Shown here piece by piece: positions 13,101-25,825 of a DNA stretch of 64,000 nt (within the stretch, counting starts at the first letter, position 1; each line of letters begins with the position of its first letter). The stretch is from Hsuehochloa calcarea. Taxonomy: Eukaryota > Streptophyta > Magnoliopsida > Poales > Poaceae. Location of the stretch: contig CM070599.1 in assembly GCA_036346395.1 (NCBI GenBank), positions 16,173,232-16,237,231 on the forward strand. The letters run 5' to 3'. The notes beneath the pieces were generated by a model. It was not told the origin of the DNA. It saw only the letters and a list, made by a program, of their open reading frames with translations, and ran no database searches. A program made the translations under genes and the position numbers.

Positions 13101-13786
13101 TGGACGGCTTAAGAACTATGAAAAAAACACGTGAGATGGCGGCGCCATCGCGGCAGGTGCAGCGAGAAAACACAAGCGCATTCTGGCTCTCCTCCTGTTT
13201 GGGGAAAAAGGCGGTGATAGGTGATGGTTGGGATGGGCACGGTGACGTATGGCGCAACACAGAGGCGACGGGAGCAGGTAAACTCCAAAATGGTGGGCGA
13301 CGGTCGTTTTCCACGGGCGAGCAGCGGAGCGGGTGCGAGTGCACAGGCGCGACACGAGGTGGACAAAGGGTTCTAATGGGTGGGGCCACAACGTTAGTGT
13401 GAGAGAGGAGTGGGGTGTGAGGTAAGTAGGTGAGAGCGCGTGGAGCTGGGCCGCTAGGCTTTCAGCCCAATAAGGCGGCAGGAAAATGGAGTTGGTTTGA
13501 AAATTTTCCAAAAAAAAGGTTGAGGGTTTGACCAATTTTTAAACATAGAAATTCGAATCAAAAAATTAATAAATTTTTTGTGTAGGCTCCTCACACAGTG
13601 TAGTTTCTTTTATATTTTTTCCAGAATTTTATTTTTTTTGCATTTTTCTCAAAATTTCTTTCGGTCTACTATTTGTATGCAAATGCAATCATTAATTTGA
13701 GGAAAATTTCAAAAATATGATTAAAATACTTTTCATATTTATTCTTAGTATAATTATCCCAGATTTACATTTTTGACGATGTTACA
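7186..13786 (-). repeat. large gypsy-type LTR, minus strand, interrupted by a solo LTR
   Basis: On the minus strand it starts TGTAACATCG at 13786 and ends GGGTCCTCACA at 7186. The order mirrors the other big LTRs: AT-rich head (13786-13460), a GC-rich block reading purine-rich on plus (13460-11740), an AT-rich stretch (11740-11150), a cassette with the TTTGATCATATTGATCC motif (about 11085-10981), and a tail. Without the inserted solo LTR at 8322-10483 it is about 4.4 kb. No primer-binding site or polypurine tract flanks it, so a solo LTR is likely. The flanks (CTACA, GATTC) do not match, so its target duplication is lost or the ends are slightly wrong. Confidence 0.65.
8322..10483 (+). repeat. 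solo LTR (2162 bp), TSD ACTAA
   Basis: It begins TGTAATACCC and ends CAGGGTGTTACA, flanked by a perfect 5-bp duplication ACTAA (8317-8321 and 10484-10488). No primer-binding site follows, so this is a solo LTR left by LTR-LTR recombination. It is a diverged relative of the LTRs at 14530 and 20658, sharing the end CTTCCGAATAGCCAGGG and the block around 9437-9497. It sits inside the tail of the minus-strand LTR 7186-13786. Confidence 0.92.
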
Positions 13787-13974
13787 GATTCGACACGGAT
13801 GCGGTAGGGGTGGGGCATCGTAGGGGCGCTGGCGTCGCGGGCAAGGGGAGGCAGGGAGCACTTGTAGGGGGACGGGGCGGCTCAGATGGGAGAGGAAGGA
13901 AGCACAGGTGGGGAGAGTTGGGCGGCATAGGGGGAGACGCACGAAGAGGATAGGGTTTCCTTCCTTTGTGGGGA
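13787..13974. other. purine-rich pre-insertion sequence, left part
   Basis: A G/A-rich stretch (C/T-rich on minus) between two LTRs. It resembles in composition the sequence right of the next LTR (25281-25570), so both are likely one segment split by the 13975-25280 insertion. It could be the GC-rich block of another LTR or a gene leader; no coding similarity is recognised. Confidence 0.35.
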
Positions 13975-14529
13975 TGTGAAACATCCCAAAATTCGGCTTC
14001 AAAAAATACAATTCAAAAGAGTTTTCTTGGTTTCTTGAATTTCCTAGTTTTTAAATGTCAAAATGGAATTTATAGAGTTTTCTGGGTTTTTCTTGGATTT
14101 AGAGATTAAAAAAATAATTTCTTGAATTTTCTTCATTTTAAAAAGGTTTTTTCTATTTTCCAAAATTAAAAATAATTTATATGAAAAAAGCCAATTTTAA
14201 GTTGAAAATATTTTATTTAAGTCCAGAATAACTCAGGGATTTTCTTTGAATTTTCCCATAACTTTTGAACTTTATTTGCTATTTTTTAAAAGCCTAATTG
14301 AATTAACTCAATTTCTGAAATTGATAAAGTATTAAAAATCCAGAAAACCTCTTTGCCCGAATCTCTCCGGCCAATTCTCCTTTGCCTGTGCGGCCCAATG
14401 TGCCCAGCCTAGCCCACACTTTTCTCCCCCTCTCCCCCCTAACATTCAGGCCCGCATGGCAGCCCCTTTCTTCTCTTTCTTTCCCTGTTTCTATCTCTAT
14501 CATGTGGCCCCATCTTGTCAGCCCTTCTC
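13975..14529 (+). repeat. head of a gypsy LTR split by a nested element
   Basis: It begins TGTGAAACATCCC and carries the AT-rich head and the start of the pyrimidine-rich block found in the 3291 LTR. At 14530 the non-autonomous element begins; the LTR resumes at 23008. The joined LTR would be about 2.83 kb. Confidence 0.7.
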
Positions 14530-16890
14530 TGTAATACCCCGGAAACGAAAAGAGTAAAGAATCGAATCGAGTAATTTGAATGGAAGCCGGGGAAAGAAAA
14601 GACAATGAAAGGAGTAGAAATTTCTGAAAAATAGAAGGGATTTCCATAAACTCTCGACAACCTGGGCCTGGGCCACGGCCCAGGAGGCGCCCATGTGGTG
14701 GCCGGCCATAAGGGGGGGGTTCCCACCCCCCCAAACCCTAAACTCCACATTTCTCTCCCCCTCCCCCCTTTGGAGCCGCCGCCCCCCGCTTCCCCCTTGC
14801 TGTGCACCGCCATGTACGTCGATTTTGGGTAAGATTCGTTCGTTTTCTGTCCTGTCCATCTCTTAGAAAGTTCTAGGTATTGTTCTTAGCTTTCCATAGC
14901 CACCGAGATCACGTGATTCCGCCTTACGGTTTAGGAGATATGATTTTTTTAATGCGCGCTGTTCTGTCTGTCTGACGAGAAGGATCTGTCGGCTTGATCC
15001 TAGGTTTTGATTTAGTTAGAGGCATTTCCAGAACCTCCACCCAAATAAGTTATTGTAGCCCTTTAAATTATATTTCAAAGCTGATAAAGATCATCTCTAT
15101 TGGATCTGTATAATGAAAGTTATGATATTTTCTTTACCACTGTTCTGAATTCTGGGCAGATAAATGTTACTGTTTTCATCTATTGTTTAGACTACTGTAG
15201 AGGCCAAATCTGGGGTTTGGCCCTTCTAGAGCTTTATTCCTGGGAACGTTATCTTTCTTTTGGCACTGAGATCAGGAAATTCCGATCTGTAGTTTGGGAG
15301 ATATGAATTTTTGATTATGAACTGTCCGGTCTGTCTGAAAACTGAGGTCAGTAGGTTTGTCCCTCGGTTTTGTTCAAATTAGGGGCCGAATCATAACCTT
15401 CACCCAACTAAGTTATTTTAGCCCTTAAAATTATATTTCCAAGCTGATAAGAATCATTCTCATTGGATCAATAGGTTGAAAGTTACGCCATTTTCTTTAT
15501 CTCTGATCTGTATTCTGGACAGACGTAGATGGGTTGTGTTTAGCTGATAATTAGCCCTCTGTTTTGGCCGAATCAGGGGATTCCACCAACTAATGTTTTG
15601 TAGCCTAATCTGTTAAGATTCAGTGAGCACTGGTTTCAGGTCTTTTAGAGTTACAGATAATTAATGGTGAATTTTCTCGTCGACTGCGTAAGATAGGTAA
15701 TATGGACTTTTAGTGTAGAAGTCAAATTGAACCTTTGGGCGTGTGGGTTGATTAGAGAGTATTGTAGAACACCGGTAGTAGTGTTATATCGTTGTTCTTA
15801 TTTTGGTAACATGCTTGTGTAGGCGGCGAGGCATCATGTGTGGGAACACCTCCGTTGCCTACTAACGAGTCACAACGCGAAAGGCAAGTACTGTATGTTA
15901 ACTGATGTTGAATTCAAAGGAATGCATAATGATATGTTGTTTACATGATTTGTCTTGTGCTTTGTTCATGGTGTTGATATACTGCAAGTGACCAGGTTGG
16001 CCTTATTAGTACATTATGTTGAGTGTGAATACATACTTATACTTGTTTACATATGTTGTTGAATGCCATGTGTCTTTTCCACTAATGTGTGATATTCATT
16101 CATACCATGAAAAATCATCATGTTCATTCATAAAATTCATTATGACCACATGAGTGGAATCTTTTTGGTAAGTCCCATCAATTCCAGTATGGGCATTTGA
16201 AAGACCCATCAATTCCAGTATGTGCATTTGAAAACCCATCAATTCCAGAATGGGTACGTGTGATCCACCATTCCAATGTGGGCCACGTTGGACTGCCGTA
16301 TGAAACGTTCTTCATACGGTAACTTTAAGTGAACACCGACGGGTGATTCACTCGCTATACCGGTATATGCAGTCGATAAGTCCATACCTTCAATGCATTC
16401 TTACATTTCATCCATTCATGTATTCATTCCATACACACATGTATGTGTTCCAATAATTGTTCGTAATTCAACTGAATTGTGTTGTCCACTCCATGCTTGA
16501 TTACTCATGTTTAGTACTTGCTGAGTCTTCGACTCACCCTTGCTTTGTATGTTTTAATTAGGTAATTGAGGAGGTCGACAAGATGATTTGGTGGGGTAGT
16601 TCGGCACACTACACTTCACTTTTATCCAATCAGAACAATTATTATTACCATTCATTCAAGCCAAATTGTTGAAATAAGTTCCAGATTGTAATAACCCTAT
16701 GTTGGTATCGTTTGACTGTTTGTGGTATGATGACCGTTTATCCATTCTTTACCATGATTCTAGTGATCGTTCATTGTCATTCTTTAGGAATTTATGTCGA
16801 TTGAATCTGGATAATCTAATTTTAATGCTATGCTTAGTAGTTTGATGGGTTTGCGTGACATTTTGGCTTCCGAATAGCCAGGGTGTTACA
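14530..16890 (+). repeat. 5' LTR of the non-autonomous element
   Basis: 2361 bp, TGTAATACCCCGG to CAGGGTGTTACA. It contains three tandem units of about 30 bp starting CCCATCAATTCCAG (at 16174, 16205 and 16234) and an exon-like cassette at 15823-15883 ending AAGGCAAGT. It is almost identical to the LTR at 20658 except for many small indels in the GC-rich block 14650-14800. Confidence 0.93.
16174..16265 (+). repeat. three ~30-bp tandem units in the LTR
   Basis: Units starting CCCATCAATTCCAG at 16174, 16205 and 16234 repeat with small changes. The same array is present in the 3' LTR at about 22287-22375, so it predates the insertion. Confidence 0.8.
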
Positions 16891-16892
16891 GT

Positions 16893-16904
16893 TGGTATCA
16901 GAGC
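16893..16904 (+). other. primer-binding site (initiator tRNA-Met type)
   Basis: TGGTATCAGAGC lies two bases after the 5' LTR. This is the common plant LTR-retrotransposon site complementary to the 3' end of initiator methionine tRNA, used to prime minus-strand synthesis. Confidence 0.9.
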
Positions 16905-19900
16905 GGGCTTTAGGTCCGTGGTTCATTCAAACATATTAAATTGACACACTGTGCACATTAAGAGGGGTTAGGTAAACTGTTGCTTTCGCATTTCAATTGT
17001 GGTGACTCGAGTATTGAGTCGTTGTTAAATTGTGTTGTGCTATCATGTGTTAATCCATGATATGATGTGATAACCTCTATCTATGAAATTACTCTATGAT
17101 CGTCATGAGATGATCCGATATAAATATATATATTCATTATTGATTGCATTAGTTATGCGTTTCGCTAGCGGGCGTTGATCAGTTGAGTTCGTGGTTGATG
17201 TCACAGGTTTAGCCAAAGCTACACCACTGCTTGTAGTATGATATTAGAGAACTTCTTACCTCTGTCCATAAGCTCAGATTGAGCATGAACTCATTGATGA
17301 ACTTGTTGCCTTTCTCGAACCGATATCCGGTTTCTGTTGTGGTTCTGGCGGTTCGTGAATTCTTTTGAAATTGGGGTTTTAATGAAGAAGGCAAGCTCCA
17401 TAGCTTCTCGACTCGTTCTTTGAAACAAATATTGCCCTTTCGACTATTGTGATATTTCGCTCCACGTGAGCATAGTTCAAATGCAAGATTCCTCTTTTCA
17501 CAAAAGACTTGTTTTACCTGTTGGGGAAATTTAACTCATTCGCTCGCTTGGAATCTCGGTATTGGAAGACTTCTTTTGCAAGTTCTTTATCAAGTGTGTA
17601 TTGATATTGCATATTTCTCTTGGGCTGCTTTAGTAAGTCGTTCTCTTCCTTGATTTCCGAATTTGACAAATTCTTGTCCGGTGGCGATTGATGAATTTCT
17701 CTTGTGTTCATGATTTTGGTAGACGAGTTTAAATAGGCCTTTAATGGTACTCAAAAATATTATTGTTTTTCGATTGTCGAATAGTTTTACTACGAATGAT
17801 CTTTGTAAATTGGCAACATTGATATTTTCATGGTTGTTCTTTCTTTCTCATTGGGAAAAGAGCGACTCATTTACTCGTTTAATGGTTTGCCTAATGAGAA
17901 TTCTTGTTGCAAGATCGTTAACACGAGAAAGCATTGGCTCAATGTATTCCTTTTGGAACCCTCTGCTTGTTGAAATTTGATGCATCTCTTTTACAAGAAA
18001 AGCGTTAAAACCCTTTTGGAGTGCTTGGTTATGCTTAAGTCGGGGTTGCACCCAAACAAAGATTATGGGCTACGGGTTTCTATTAGACCCTATTTGTTTT
18101 TCAAAATAGTTTCTTGCCTTTACGTCATGGAGCTCTCATTGTTGTTTGTGAACGTTATTCTTGATAAGATCGTTCTCTTTATGTTAGCCCTATCTCTCTT
18201 GTTGATAAGGGCAGCTCGGTTATCCGCTTGATATTCGAGAATGAAAATTTCCTTTCACAAAGTTCATTGAAGAAAATTTCGACTATGTTCATTTCTTTAG
18301 AATATTTGGAGTGTTGGAGTTTAGAACCTCCCTTTGAAAAGAAAAGTGTCGAAACCTCCTTTCTCTATAGTTTTGTAGTGCTGGGTGTGACGTTTGTTCA
18401 ACTTTGTGGTTTTCATACCAGAATTCTTTTCTAGAATAAGTTGTTATTACAATTCCATTTGATGCTGAAAATTTTTATGACCCGATTTGTCATGTTCCCT
18501 TTAGAAGGTTTATTGACACGATCAGTAATGTGAGAGTAAGGTTGATTCTTTTATAGCGAAAGAAGTTTGATCACCTTTCTTGATGTTTCCAAAATGATTC
18601 GAGTTCGAGTTTTGTGTTCATGACCTATTGGAGGTCCCAGTTATTTATGATAAACGAAGTTTGCCACGTAAAACGATTTGTTGCAGAGTTATAATGGTTC
18701 TTCAGGGATGCGAGCGTTTTGATCTTGAATACTCGTTGTTCTTATCTGTAAAGATCCGACATTCTCTTCTTGTGAGGCTCATGTTTTCAATTGTGGACTC
18801 CACCTAGGTTCAATGAGTTCATTGCCTAAATTTTCTGCCCTTTTCACTCAAAAGATTTCGAGTTTCAATCGTAATACCGTTTTCTTATCGGTTGTTATTT
18901 GCTATTATCTTCTGAGGAATGTGTTCCCTCAACCACGAACTTAGTTTTTCATTTTCCAAGATCACCTTTAGCAGAATATTTCTTTTGGTTTCTTGGCCGC
19001 CGGGGTGAGCAACGCTTTCCGGTATGAACGAACTTGTTTTTGTTCGCCTCTTCCTTTTGAGAAAGGATCATAGTTTTGTGTTGCGAAGTGTTTGCAAGGT
19101 GAAAGCTTGGCAACTGTTTGGTGGTGGATGAGTAATCGTAGCGATGATATTTTGCTACCAAGTTATCGGAGGAGTTGTAGAATGTGAAATGGTTTTGATT
19201 TGTATCCCTTGGAGGGAAATTGATTCACCTGAGATGTTTGACTTCGAAGTAAGTCTGAAAAGTGTTACGGCTGATTAACACCTGGTATAATGAAATTCTA
19301 GAACTTCAATTCAGGATTGAAAGGTTGGTGATTATCGGAGGTATGGAAACCTTCATTGAATTTTTAGAGTAACGCAATTGGATAGCATTGCGAGATGGTG
19401 TGGGTGATTTCTGATGATGTCAATGAGTGAGTATGTTAGAATGGTGGTAATGTTGGAGATTTAATTCGATGATTTCACTATCGCTATAAGATCAATCATT
19501 GTAGAGGTTTTGGAAGTTAAATCTGGGCTTTGCATTTGTTTATGCTAGACCTTTGGTCACCTACTGATTGTGTGTATAGAGGGTGGAATAAATGAGTTTC
19601 CCGAGCATGTTTATGCTAGGACCCTTGTGAAGCAGTACATTAGCATGTGTACTGACGATTCTGAGTTGTTCTTGAAAATTTGGGGTAATGTGATTGTGTG
19701 GTATCTATCCTGTGGCGCTTTGGGTGCCTTTAATCAAATTAAGGTTGAATAGTAGAACGAGATGTCTAGAGCAATCAAAAAAATTCAATGGAGTCTCTCC
19801 ACCATGGTGTGGATGATGTATTTCAGTTTGAGCATAATTTGATAATGTTCAATTAAGAGGTTTAATCTCTTGAGGTATGCGATGAATTCAATTCCAATAT

Positions 19901-20642
19901 TGGAGAAGTTTTACTCCTCAAGAGAGAAGCGAAGAAAGGATGTTTTCTAAAATGATACGCTTCTTGCTTCTCGCTTGGGTTTTGTGTTTGTTGATAAGTG
20001 TTTTCGCACTTTGAGTTGGGGCCGTGTTGGCATGACTGAATCTTTCCAGCCAATGAGTAAAAGAAATATTTGATTTGAGTATTCAAGCAAATTTCTCTTT
20101 TAGTTTCGTGGTGTTCTTTCGCAAATTGATTCATTGGAAGTGGAATTGCTTTCTTGATGAATTGTCACATTTGGGATTTAACCTTTTTGGTGAAGAGTTA
20201 ACATTGCGTGGTTGCGATGAGAACTCTCTATTTTTCATTGGATTCTCTTCATTTTCGGCAGAGAAGAAATTAGGAATCGGCTTATCGCTTTGACCGTCCA
20301 CGGTACATACGCCAAGCACGCAACGTAAGGTGCGTCTTTGGCCGAGTGAGCGGCAGGACTATTCAAAGTTGGAGATTAAGTTAAAAACGCTGACCATCGA
20401 GTAAGGTCTTACCTTCGATCCTCTTCGATGAGTGTACCTAGAAAGTTCAAGTTGATTGTTAGGTCGACGCCGCTTCACATCTTTGCTTTGTGGTTTCTCT
20501 ATTCCGAGAGAGGCCACTTTGAGATAGAGTCTCGCATGTGCGCGATATCCGCACTGCTTGTTTCGCACGTGTTTATCCTTGATAATTTCCAGCGTAGTTT
20601 TTGTTCGAGTGGATTGGCACGTAGATTCGAGGTCGAATCCTA
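16905..20642 (+). other. non-coding interior of the non-autonomous element
   Basis: About 3.7 kb with only short ORFs on both strands (the largest about 90 codons), none with recognised similarity. Its first ~900 bp are recognisably homologous to 59071-59780, downstream of another LTR tail, so this interior is a real family feature. Packaging or dimerisation signals are expected near the 5' end but cannot be pinpointed by eye. Confidence 0.75.
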
Positions 20643-20657
20643 TTAAGGGGGGTAGAA
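20643..20657 (+). other. polypurine tract
   Basis: TTAAGGGGGGTAGAA directly precedes the TGTAATACC start of the 3' LTR, as expected for the plus-strand primer. Confidence 0.75.
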
Positions 20658-23002
20658 TGTAATACCCCGGAAACGAAAAGAGTAAAGAATCGAATCGAGT
20701 AATTTGAATGGAAGCCGGGGAAAGAAAAGACAATGAAAGGAGTAGAAATTCCTGAAAAATAGAACGGGTTTTCCATAAACTCGACAACTGGGCTCGGCCA
20801 CGGCCCAGGAGGGGCCCATGTGGTGGCCGGCCATAAGGGGGTTCCCACCCCAAACCCTAAACTCCACATTTCTCTCCTCCCCTTTGGAGCCGCGCCCCCC
20901 TTCCCCCTTGCTGTGCACCGCCTTGTACATCGCATTTGGGTAAGATGCGTTCGTTTTATGTCCTGTCCATCTCTTAGAAAGTTGTAGATATTGTTCTTAG
21001 CTTTCCATAGCCACCGAGATCACGTGATTCCGCCTTACGGTTTAGGAGATATGATTTGTTTAGTGCGCGCTGTTCTGTCTGTCTGACGAGAAGGATCTGT
21101 CGGCTTGATCCTAGGTTTTGATTTAGTTAGAGGTATTTCCAGAACCTCCACCCAAATAAGTTATTGTAGCCCTTTAAATTATATTGCAAAGCTGATAAAT
21201 ATCATCTCCATTGGATCTGTATAATGAAAGTTATGATATTTTCTTTACCACTGTTCTGAATTCTGGGCAGATAAATGTTAGTGTTTTCATCTATTGTTTA
21301 GACTACTGTAGAAGCCGAATGTGGGGTTTTGCCCTTCTAGAGTTTTATTCCTGGGAACGTTAGCTTTCTTTTGGCACTGAGATCAGGAAAATCCGATCTG
21401 TAGTTTGGGAGATATGAATTTTTGATTACGAACTATCCGGTCTGTCTGAAAACTGAGGTCAGTAGGTTTGTCCCTCAGTTTTGTTCAAATTAGGGGCCGA
21501 ATCATAACCTTCACCCAACTAAGTTATTTTAGCCCTTAAAATTATATTTCCAAGATGATAAGAATCATTCTCATTGGATCAATAGGTTGAAAGTTACGTC
21601 ATTTGCTTTATCTCTGATCTGTATTCTGGACAGACGTAGATGGGTTGTGTTTAGCTGATAATTAGCCCTCTGTTTTGGCCGAATCAGGGGATTCTGCCAA
21701 CTAATGTTTTGTAGCCTGATCTGTTAAGATTCAGTGAGCACTGGTTTCAGGTCTTTTAGAGTTACAGATAATTAATGGTGAATTTTCTCGTACGACTGCC
21801 AGAAGATAGGTAATATGGACTTTTAGTGTAGAAGTCAAATTGAACCTTTGGGCGTGTGGGTTGATTAGAGAGTATTGTAGAACACCGGTAGCAGTGTTAT
21901 ATCATTGTTCTTATTTTGGGAACATGCTTGTGTAGGCGGCGAGGCATCATGTGTGGGAACACCTCCGTTGCCTACTAACGAGTCACAACGCGAAAGGCAA
22001 GTACTGTATGTTAACTGATGTTGAATTCAAAGGAATGCATAATGATATGTTGTTTACATGATTTGTCTTGTGCTTTGTTCATGGTGTTGATATACTGCAA
22101 GTGACCAGATTGGCCTTATTAGTACATTATGTTGAGTGTGAATACATACTTATACTTGTTTACATATGTTGTTGAATGCCATGTGTCTTTTCCACTAATG
22201 TGTGATATTCATTCATACCATGAAAAATCATCATGTTCATTCATAAAATTCATTATGACCACAGGAGTGGAATCTTTTTGGTAAGTCCCATCAATTCCAG
22301 TATGGGCATTTGAAAGACCCATCAATTCCAGTATGTGCATTTGAAAACCCATCAATTCCAGAATGGGTACGTGTGATCCACCATTCCAATGTGGGCCACG
22401 TTGGACTGCCGTATGAAACGTTCTTCATACGGTAACTTTAAGTGAACACCGACGGGTGATTCACTCGCTATACCGTATATGCAAATGATAAGTCCATACC
22501 TTCAATGCATTCTTACATTTCATCCATTCATGTATTCATTCCATACACACATGTATGTGTTCCAATAATTGTTCGTAATTCAACTGAATTGTGTTGTCCA
22601 CTCCATGCTTGATTACTCATGTTTAGTACTTGCTGAGTCTTCGACTCACCCTTGCTTTGTATGTTTTAATTAGGTAATTGAGGAGGTCGACAAGATGATT
22701 TGGTGGGGTAGTTCGGCACACTACACTTCACTTTTATCCAATCAGAACAATTATTATTACCATTCATTCAAGCCAAATTGTTGAAATAAGTTCCAGATTG
22801 TAATAACCCTATGTTGGTATCGTTTGACTGTTTGTGGTATTATGACCGTTTATCCATTCTTTACCATGATTCTAGTGATCGTTCATTGTCATTCTTTAGG
22901 AATTTATGTCGATTGAATCTGGATAATCTAATTTTAATGCTATGCTTAGTAGTTTGATGGGTTTGCATGACATTTTGGCTTCCGAATAGCCAGGGTGTTA
23001 CA
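20658..23002 (+). repeat. 3' LTR of the non-autonomous element
   Basis: 2345 bp, same ends as the 5' LTR and followed by TTCTC. The cassette lies at 21936-21996. It differs from the 5' copy mainly by short losses in G or C runs within 20770-20900. Confidence 0.93.
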
Positions 23003-23007
23003 TTCTC

Positions 23008-25280
23008 TTTCCCTGTAGTCTCCTTCCTCGCACCAGAGAGCCAAGCCGCCATTCATGCCTTTTGAGCTTCTTTTGAAATAGGGCAAAACAAGCCGATTTT
23101 ATCGCACGCACGCTGTCATTCTTATCTTTATCTTCTCCGCAACCAACTCCAACTCTATCTTATCTCATAACGTCACCGGATACCGAATTTGATGTGCAGT
23201 CGAAACGGACTCCAACGGCAACACTTTGATTTGGCCACACCCCCTGCAGTATAAAAGGGATCCCTAGGACCCCCTCTACCTGATCCCATCCCTGCGATCC
23301 AACCAGCTTCCCATCGCATCCTGCCGTCAGAATTTGGGTTTAGAGTTTGTCAACCGCAAACCCTAGCACCGCCAATTCTGTTGCCGTCAGCAACGCCTAA
23401 TCGCCATCGCTGACTTGCATTCTACATCAAGCGCTCCTCAACGACACCAGATGACCGTCAGAGATTCATCGCCGTCAAGACCCGAACGTCTTCGCCGCTT
23501 TCTTCCTTGTCACTGGCAAATCCGTCGCACCCTCTCTCCCGCTCCAACTTGTTCTCCTTCATGTGAGCTCCAATTTCAACGATTCAAATTCCTAAATTCA
23601 TCTCAAATCAAGATCTAGCTAACTATACTAAAATTAATCAATTAGGAGTTCATTTGAATTTGATTTGATTTTATTTGAATTTGATTCGTTTTCGCGTATA
23701 GATTTTGACGACTCCAGAGAGCTTGAATCCTTTGAAGACTTAGATCCACAGTCATTTGAGTAAGGCATGTTACATCCTTTGATCATATTTGATCCTATTA
23801 TTTAAAATTATTTAACTTCTATTTTTTATTATTACTGCATGCTTATTTGTATTCAATTTAATTTAAATCCCTGTTTTGAAATTATAGTTATTGACATTAC
23901 AATTGTACGACCAACGTTGACAATAAATTAAACATACCTTGACAGCTTAGATGAAAATATAGTTTATGCAATAATATGAACTAAACACTTAGGGAAAACT
24001 TAAGCTTAGTTATGCTTATACCTGAAATATTTGATTTGGAGAATTTTAGCCAAATATTCAACTATTGTTTAAAAATGAGTCTATGGCGTTGGTATGCCAT
24101 AAAAATTTTGTAAATTTTTTTAAAAAGCAAAATTAAATGAAAACTAGTTTAGACTTGGGTGAAATGGTTATTAAGGTTGGTGCAAGTTGATGGACGGGTT
24201 CGATTCATTTCAATGATCGAGACCAAGGTTTTGTTGGAAGTTGTCTAAGTCAGTTAAGGACCGGTCCACAAGTTGTGGCTTGTAAAGTCGTCTCAGCACT
24301 ACTGCATGATGTCAGTATGGGATGCACCTAGCTAAATAATTTGCAACATTCCTCTGCTAGTTGTGCCATTTAGATGTACAGATATCTGGTAGATATAAAT
24401 TCTCACTTTGCACAAGAGGGAGACATTCGACGGGCTGGTGGCCTAATGGAGGTGAAACCTTAGCCGGCATAACTACCTTAGGATAGAGCATTGTAACAAC
24501 ATTGTGGTAATTACTTCGTCGTACGCCTTCGGAAGCGTGTCATGGCCAACAGTTTAAGCCGATTATCTCTTGTGGGTAAAGTTGTACAACCTTTGCAGAG
24601 TGTAAAACTATTCTAATAGCCATGTCTATGGCCATGGACGTGCTGAACAAAGCTTTTCGTGGATTATACTTTGGTTTTGTTTTAAAAATAAATCTAGCAA
24701 ATGCTTCGGGATGGCTAATCCTTGTGGAAAATTAGGCGATTAGCCATGTGATAGGAGAGTATCCTTCACCATATTTTGTATTAAGGTTATGCTACTATAA
24801 AACTTGAGAGTTTAGAAAATGAATTTTAGTTATCAAATAACTGCTTTGGAACTTAGTACAAATATTTAAGGAAAACATTGCTTTATGCAAATTCAACCTT
24901 ATACATCTTCCTTTGATAAATCCTTGCATGCATTATAATCTGTTATTGAGTTAACTTCTGGAGTACATTTTGTACTCACCATTGCTTAATAAATTGTTGT
25001 TTAGGAGAAGAATACTACCAAGACGGTGAGGAATTGGACGACTAGGCTACGCCCCTAAACGATTGCATGCGGCGTATCGTATGGCCTAGATATTTACTTA
25101 TGCTTTCCACTGTATCTTTTTATTTTGCCTTATGCCCAGTTGTAATAAACTCTGATTATTATTCAATAAAATATGTGATATGGATTTGCTACCATTTTTG
25201 TTTGACTGTATACACTAACTGTTCCAGAACTAGTGTATGAGACACAGAGAATTCGGGATCATTTGTGCCCGAGATCGACA
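23008..25280 (+). repeat. remainder of the split gypsy LTR
   Basis: This continues the LTR begun at 13975. It has a TATA box (23250), a leader, the cassette 23702-23762 followed by TTTGATCATATTTGATCC (to 23795), and a tail ending CGAGATCGACA at 25280. The end is set by alignment with the tail of the 3291-6367 LTR. Flanks are GGGGA on the left and GGGTG on the right, an imperfect target duplication at best. Confidence 0.65.
23250..23257 (+). promoter_or_regulatory. TATA box of the split LTR
   Basis: TATAAAAG is followed by a C/T-rich leader, matching the promoter position in the related LTR at 4260. Confidence 0.55.
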
Positions 25281-25825
25281 GGGTGTGGAAGCCGTGAGGA
25301 AATCGCGCGACTGGCAAGGCCCACATGTCGGCGCACCCGATTTCGTAGAGTAAGGGGGCGGCTCTGGCTTGGCCGCCGGCATATGCTAGTAGGAGGATGA
25401 CGGGGTGGTGGAAAGGCGGTAGAGGTGGGTGGCAACGGTTGTGGAAGGGGCAAGGGGAACGGATGAGAAATGGGTTAGGGACGAAGTGTGTCGCGGCCCT
25501 TGAGTGGGAATCGGGGGAGGCGCAGTTGGGCCCAGGTGTCGGCACCGAAATTTTGTGAGGTGGGACAACCGAGAAAACATCACTCGCCACCACTAGAGTC
25601 TTTTTTAGTAGTAAATATGCTTATAATAAAATCCAGATGACCTTTCTTTCTAAAAAGACCTATCTTCTTCCGAAAAAAGAGAGGTTTTATCCTTTCTGTC
25701 AAAAATGAAGAAAAAATCAGAGGATTTCAGCTAGAACCCAACTGAAAATGGAACTTGAGCTCAAACTTGGTGACCCAAAATGTCACAAACTGCTTGACCT
25801 AAAATGGAGCTTGTGACCTTAAGGT
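25281..25825. other. purine-rich pre-insertion sequence, right part, then AT-rich spacer
   Basis: 25281-25570 is G/A-rich like 13787-13974 and is read as the other half of the target of the split LTR. 25580-25825 is AT-rich with no visible gene. ORFs here have biased composition and no recognised similarity. Confidence 0.3.

Larger units (their letters stand above)
14530..23002 (+). mobile_element. complete non-autonomous LTR retrotransposon, TSD TTCTC
   Basis: Two long direct LTRs (14530-16890 and 20658-23002) flank a 3767-bp interior. LTR ends are TGTAA...TTACA. A perfect 5-bp target duplication TTCTC lies at 14525-14529 and 23003-23007. A primer-binding site follows the 5' LTR and a purine tract precedes the 3' LTR. 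The interior has no ORF with gag, protease, RT or integrase similarity, so it must have depended on proteins from another element. The layout resembles the rice non-autonomous families Spip and Squiq, described as partners of RIRE3 and RIRE8; identity with either is not shown here. The two LTRs are very similar, pointing to a fairly young insertion. Confidence 0.93.

Noticed and set aside
11938..13535. ORFs on both strands up to 139 codons
   Set aside because: They fall in the GC-rich block of the minus-strand LTR 7186-13786 and show composition bias only.
7181..13791. Target-site duplication for the minus-strand LTR
   Set aside because: The flanks CTACA and GATTC do not match, and shifting the ends by a few bases does not rescue it.
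14303..14859. Minus-strand ORFs up to 143 codons, repeated at 20359-20935
   Set aside because: They read antisense through LTR heads and are duplicated only because the LTR is. The frame differs between the two LTR copies through small indels.
16905..20642. Many ORFs of 60-90 codons in the element interior
   Set aside because: They lie on both strands, overlap, and show no gag-pol or other similarity. They are treated as a non-coding interior.
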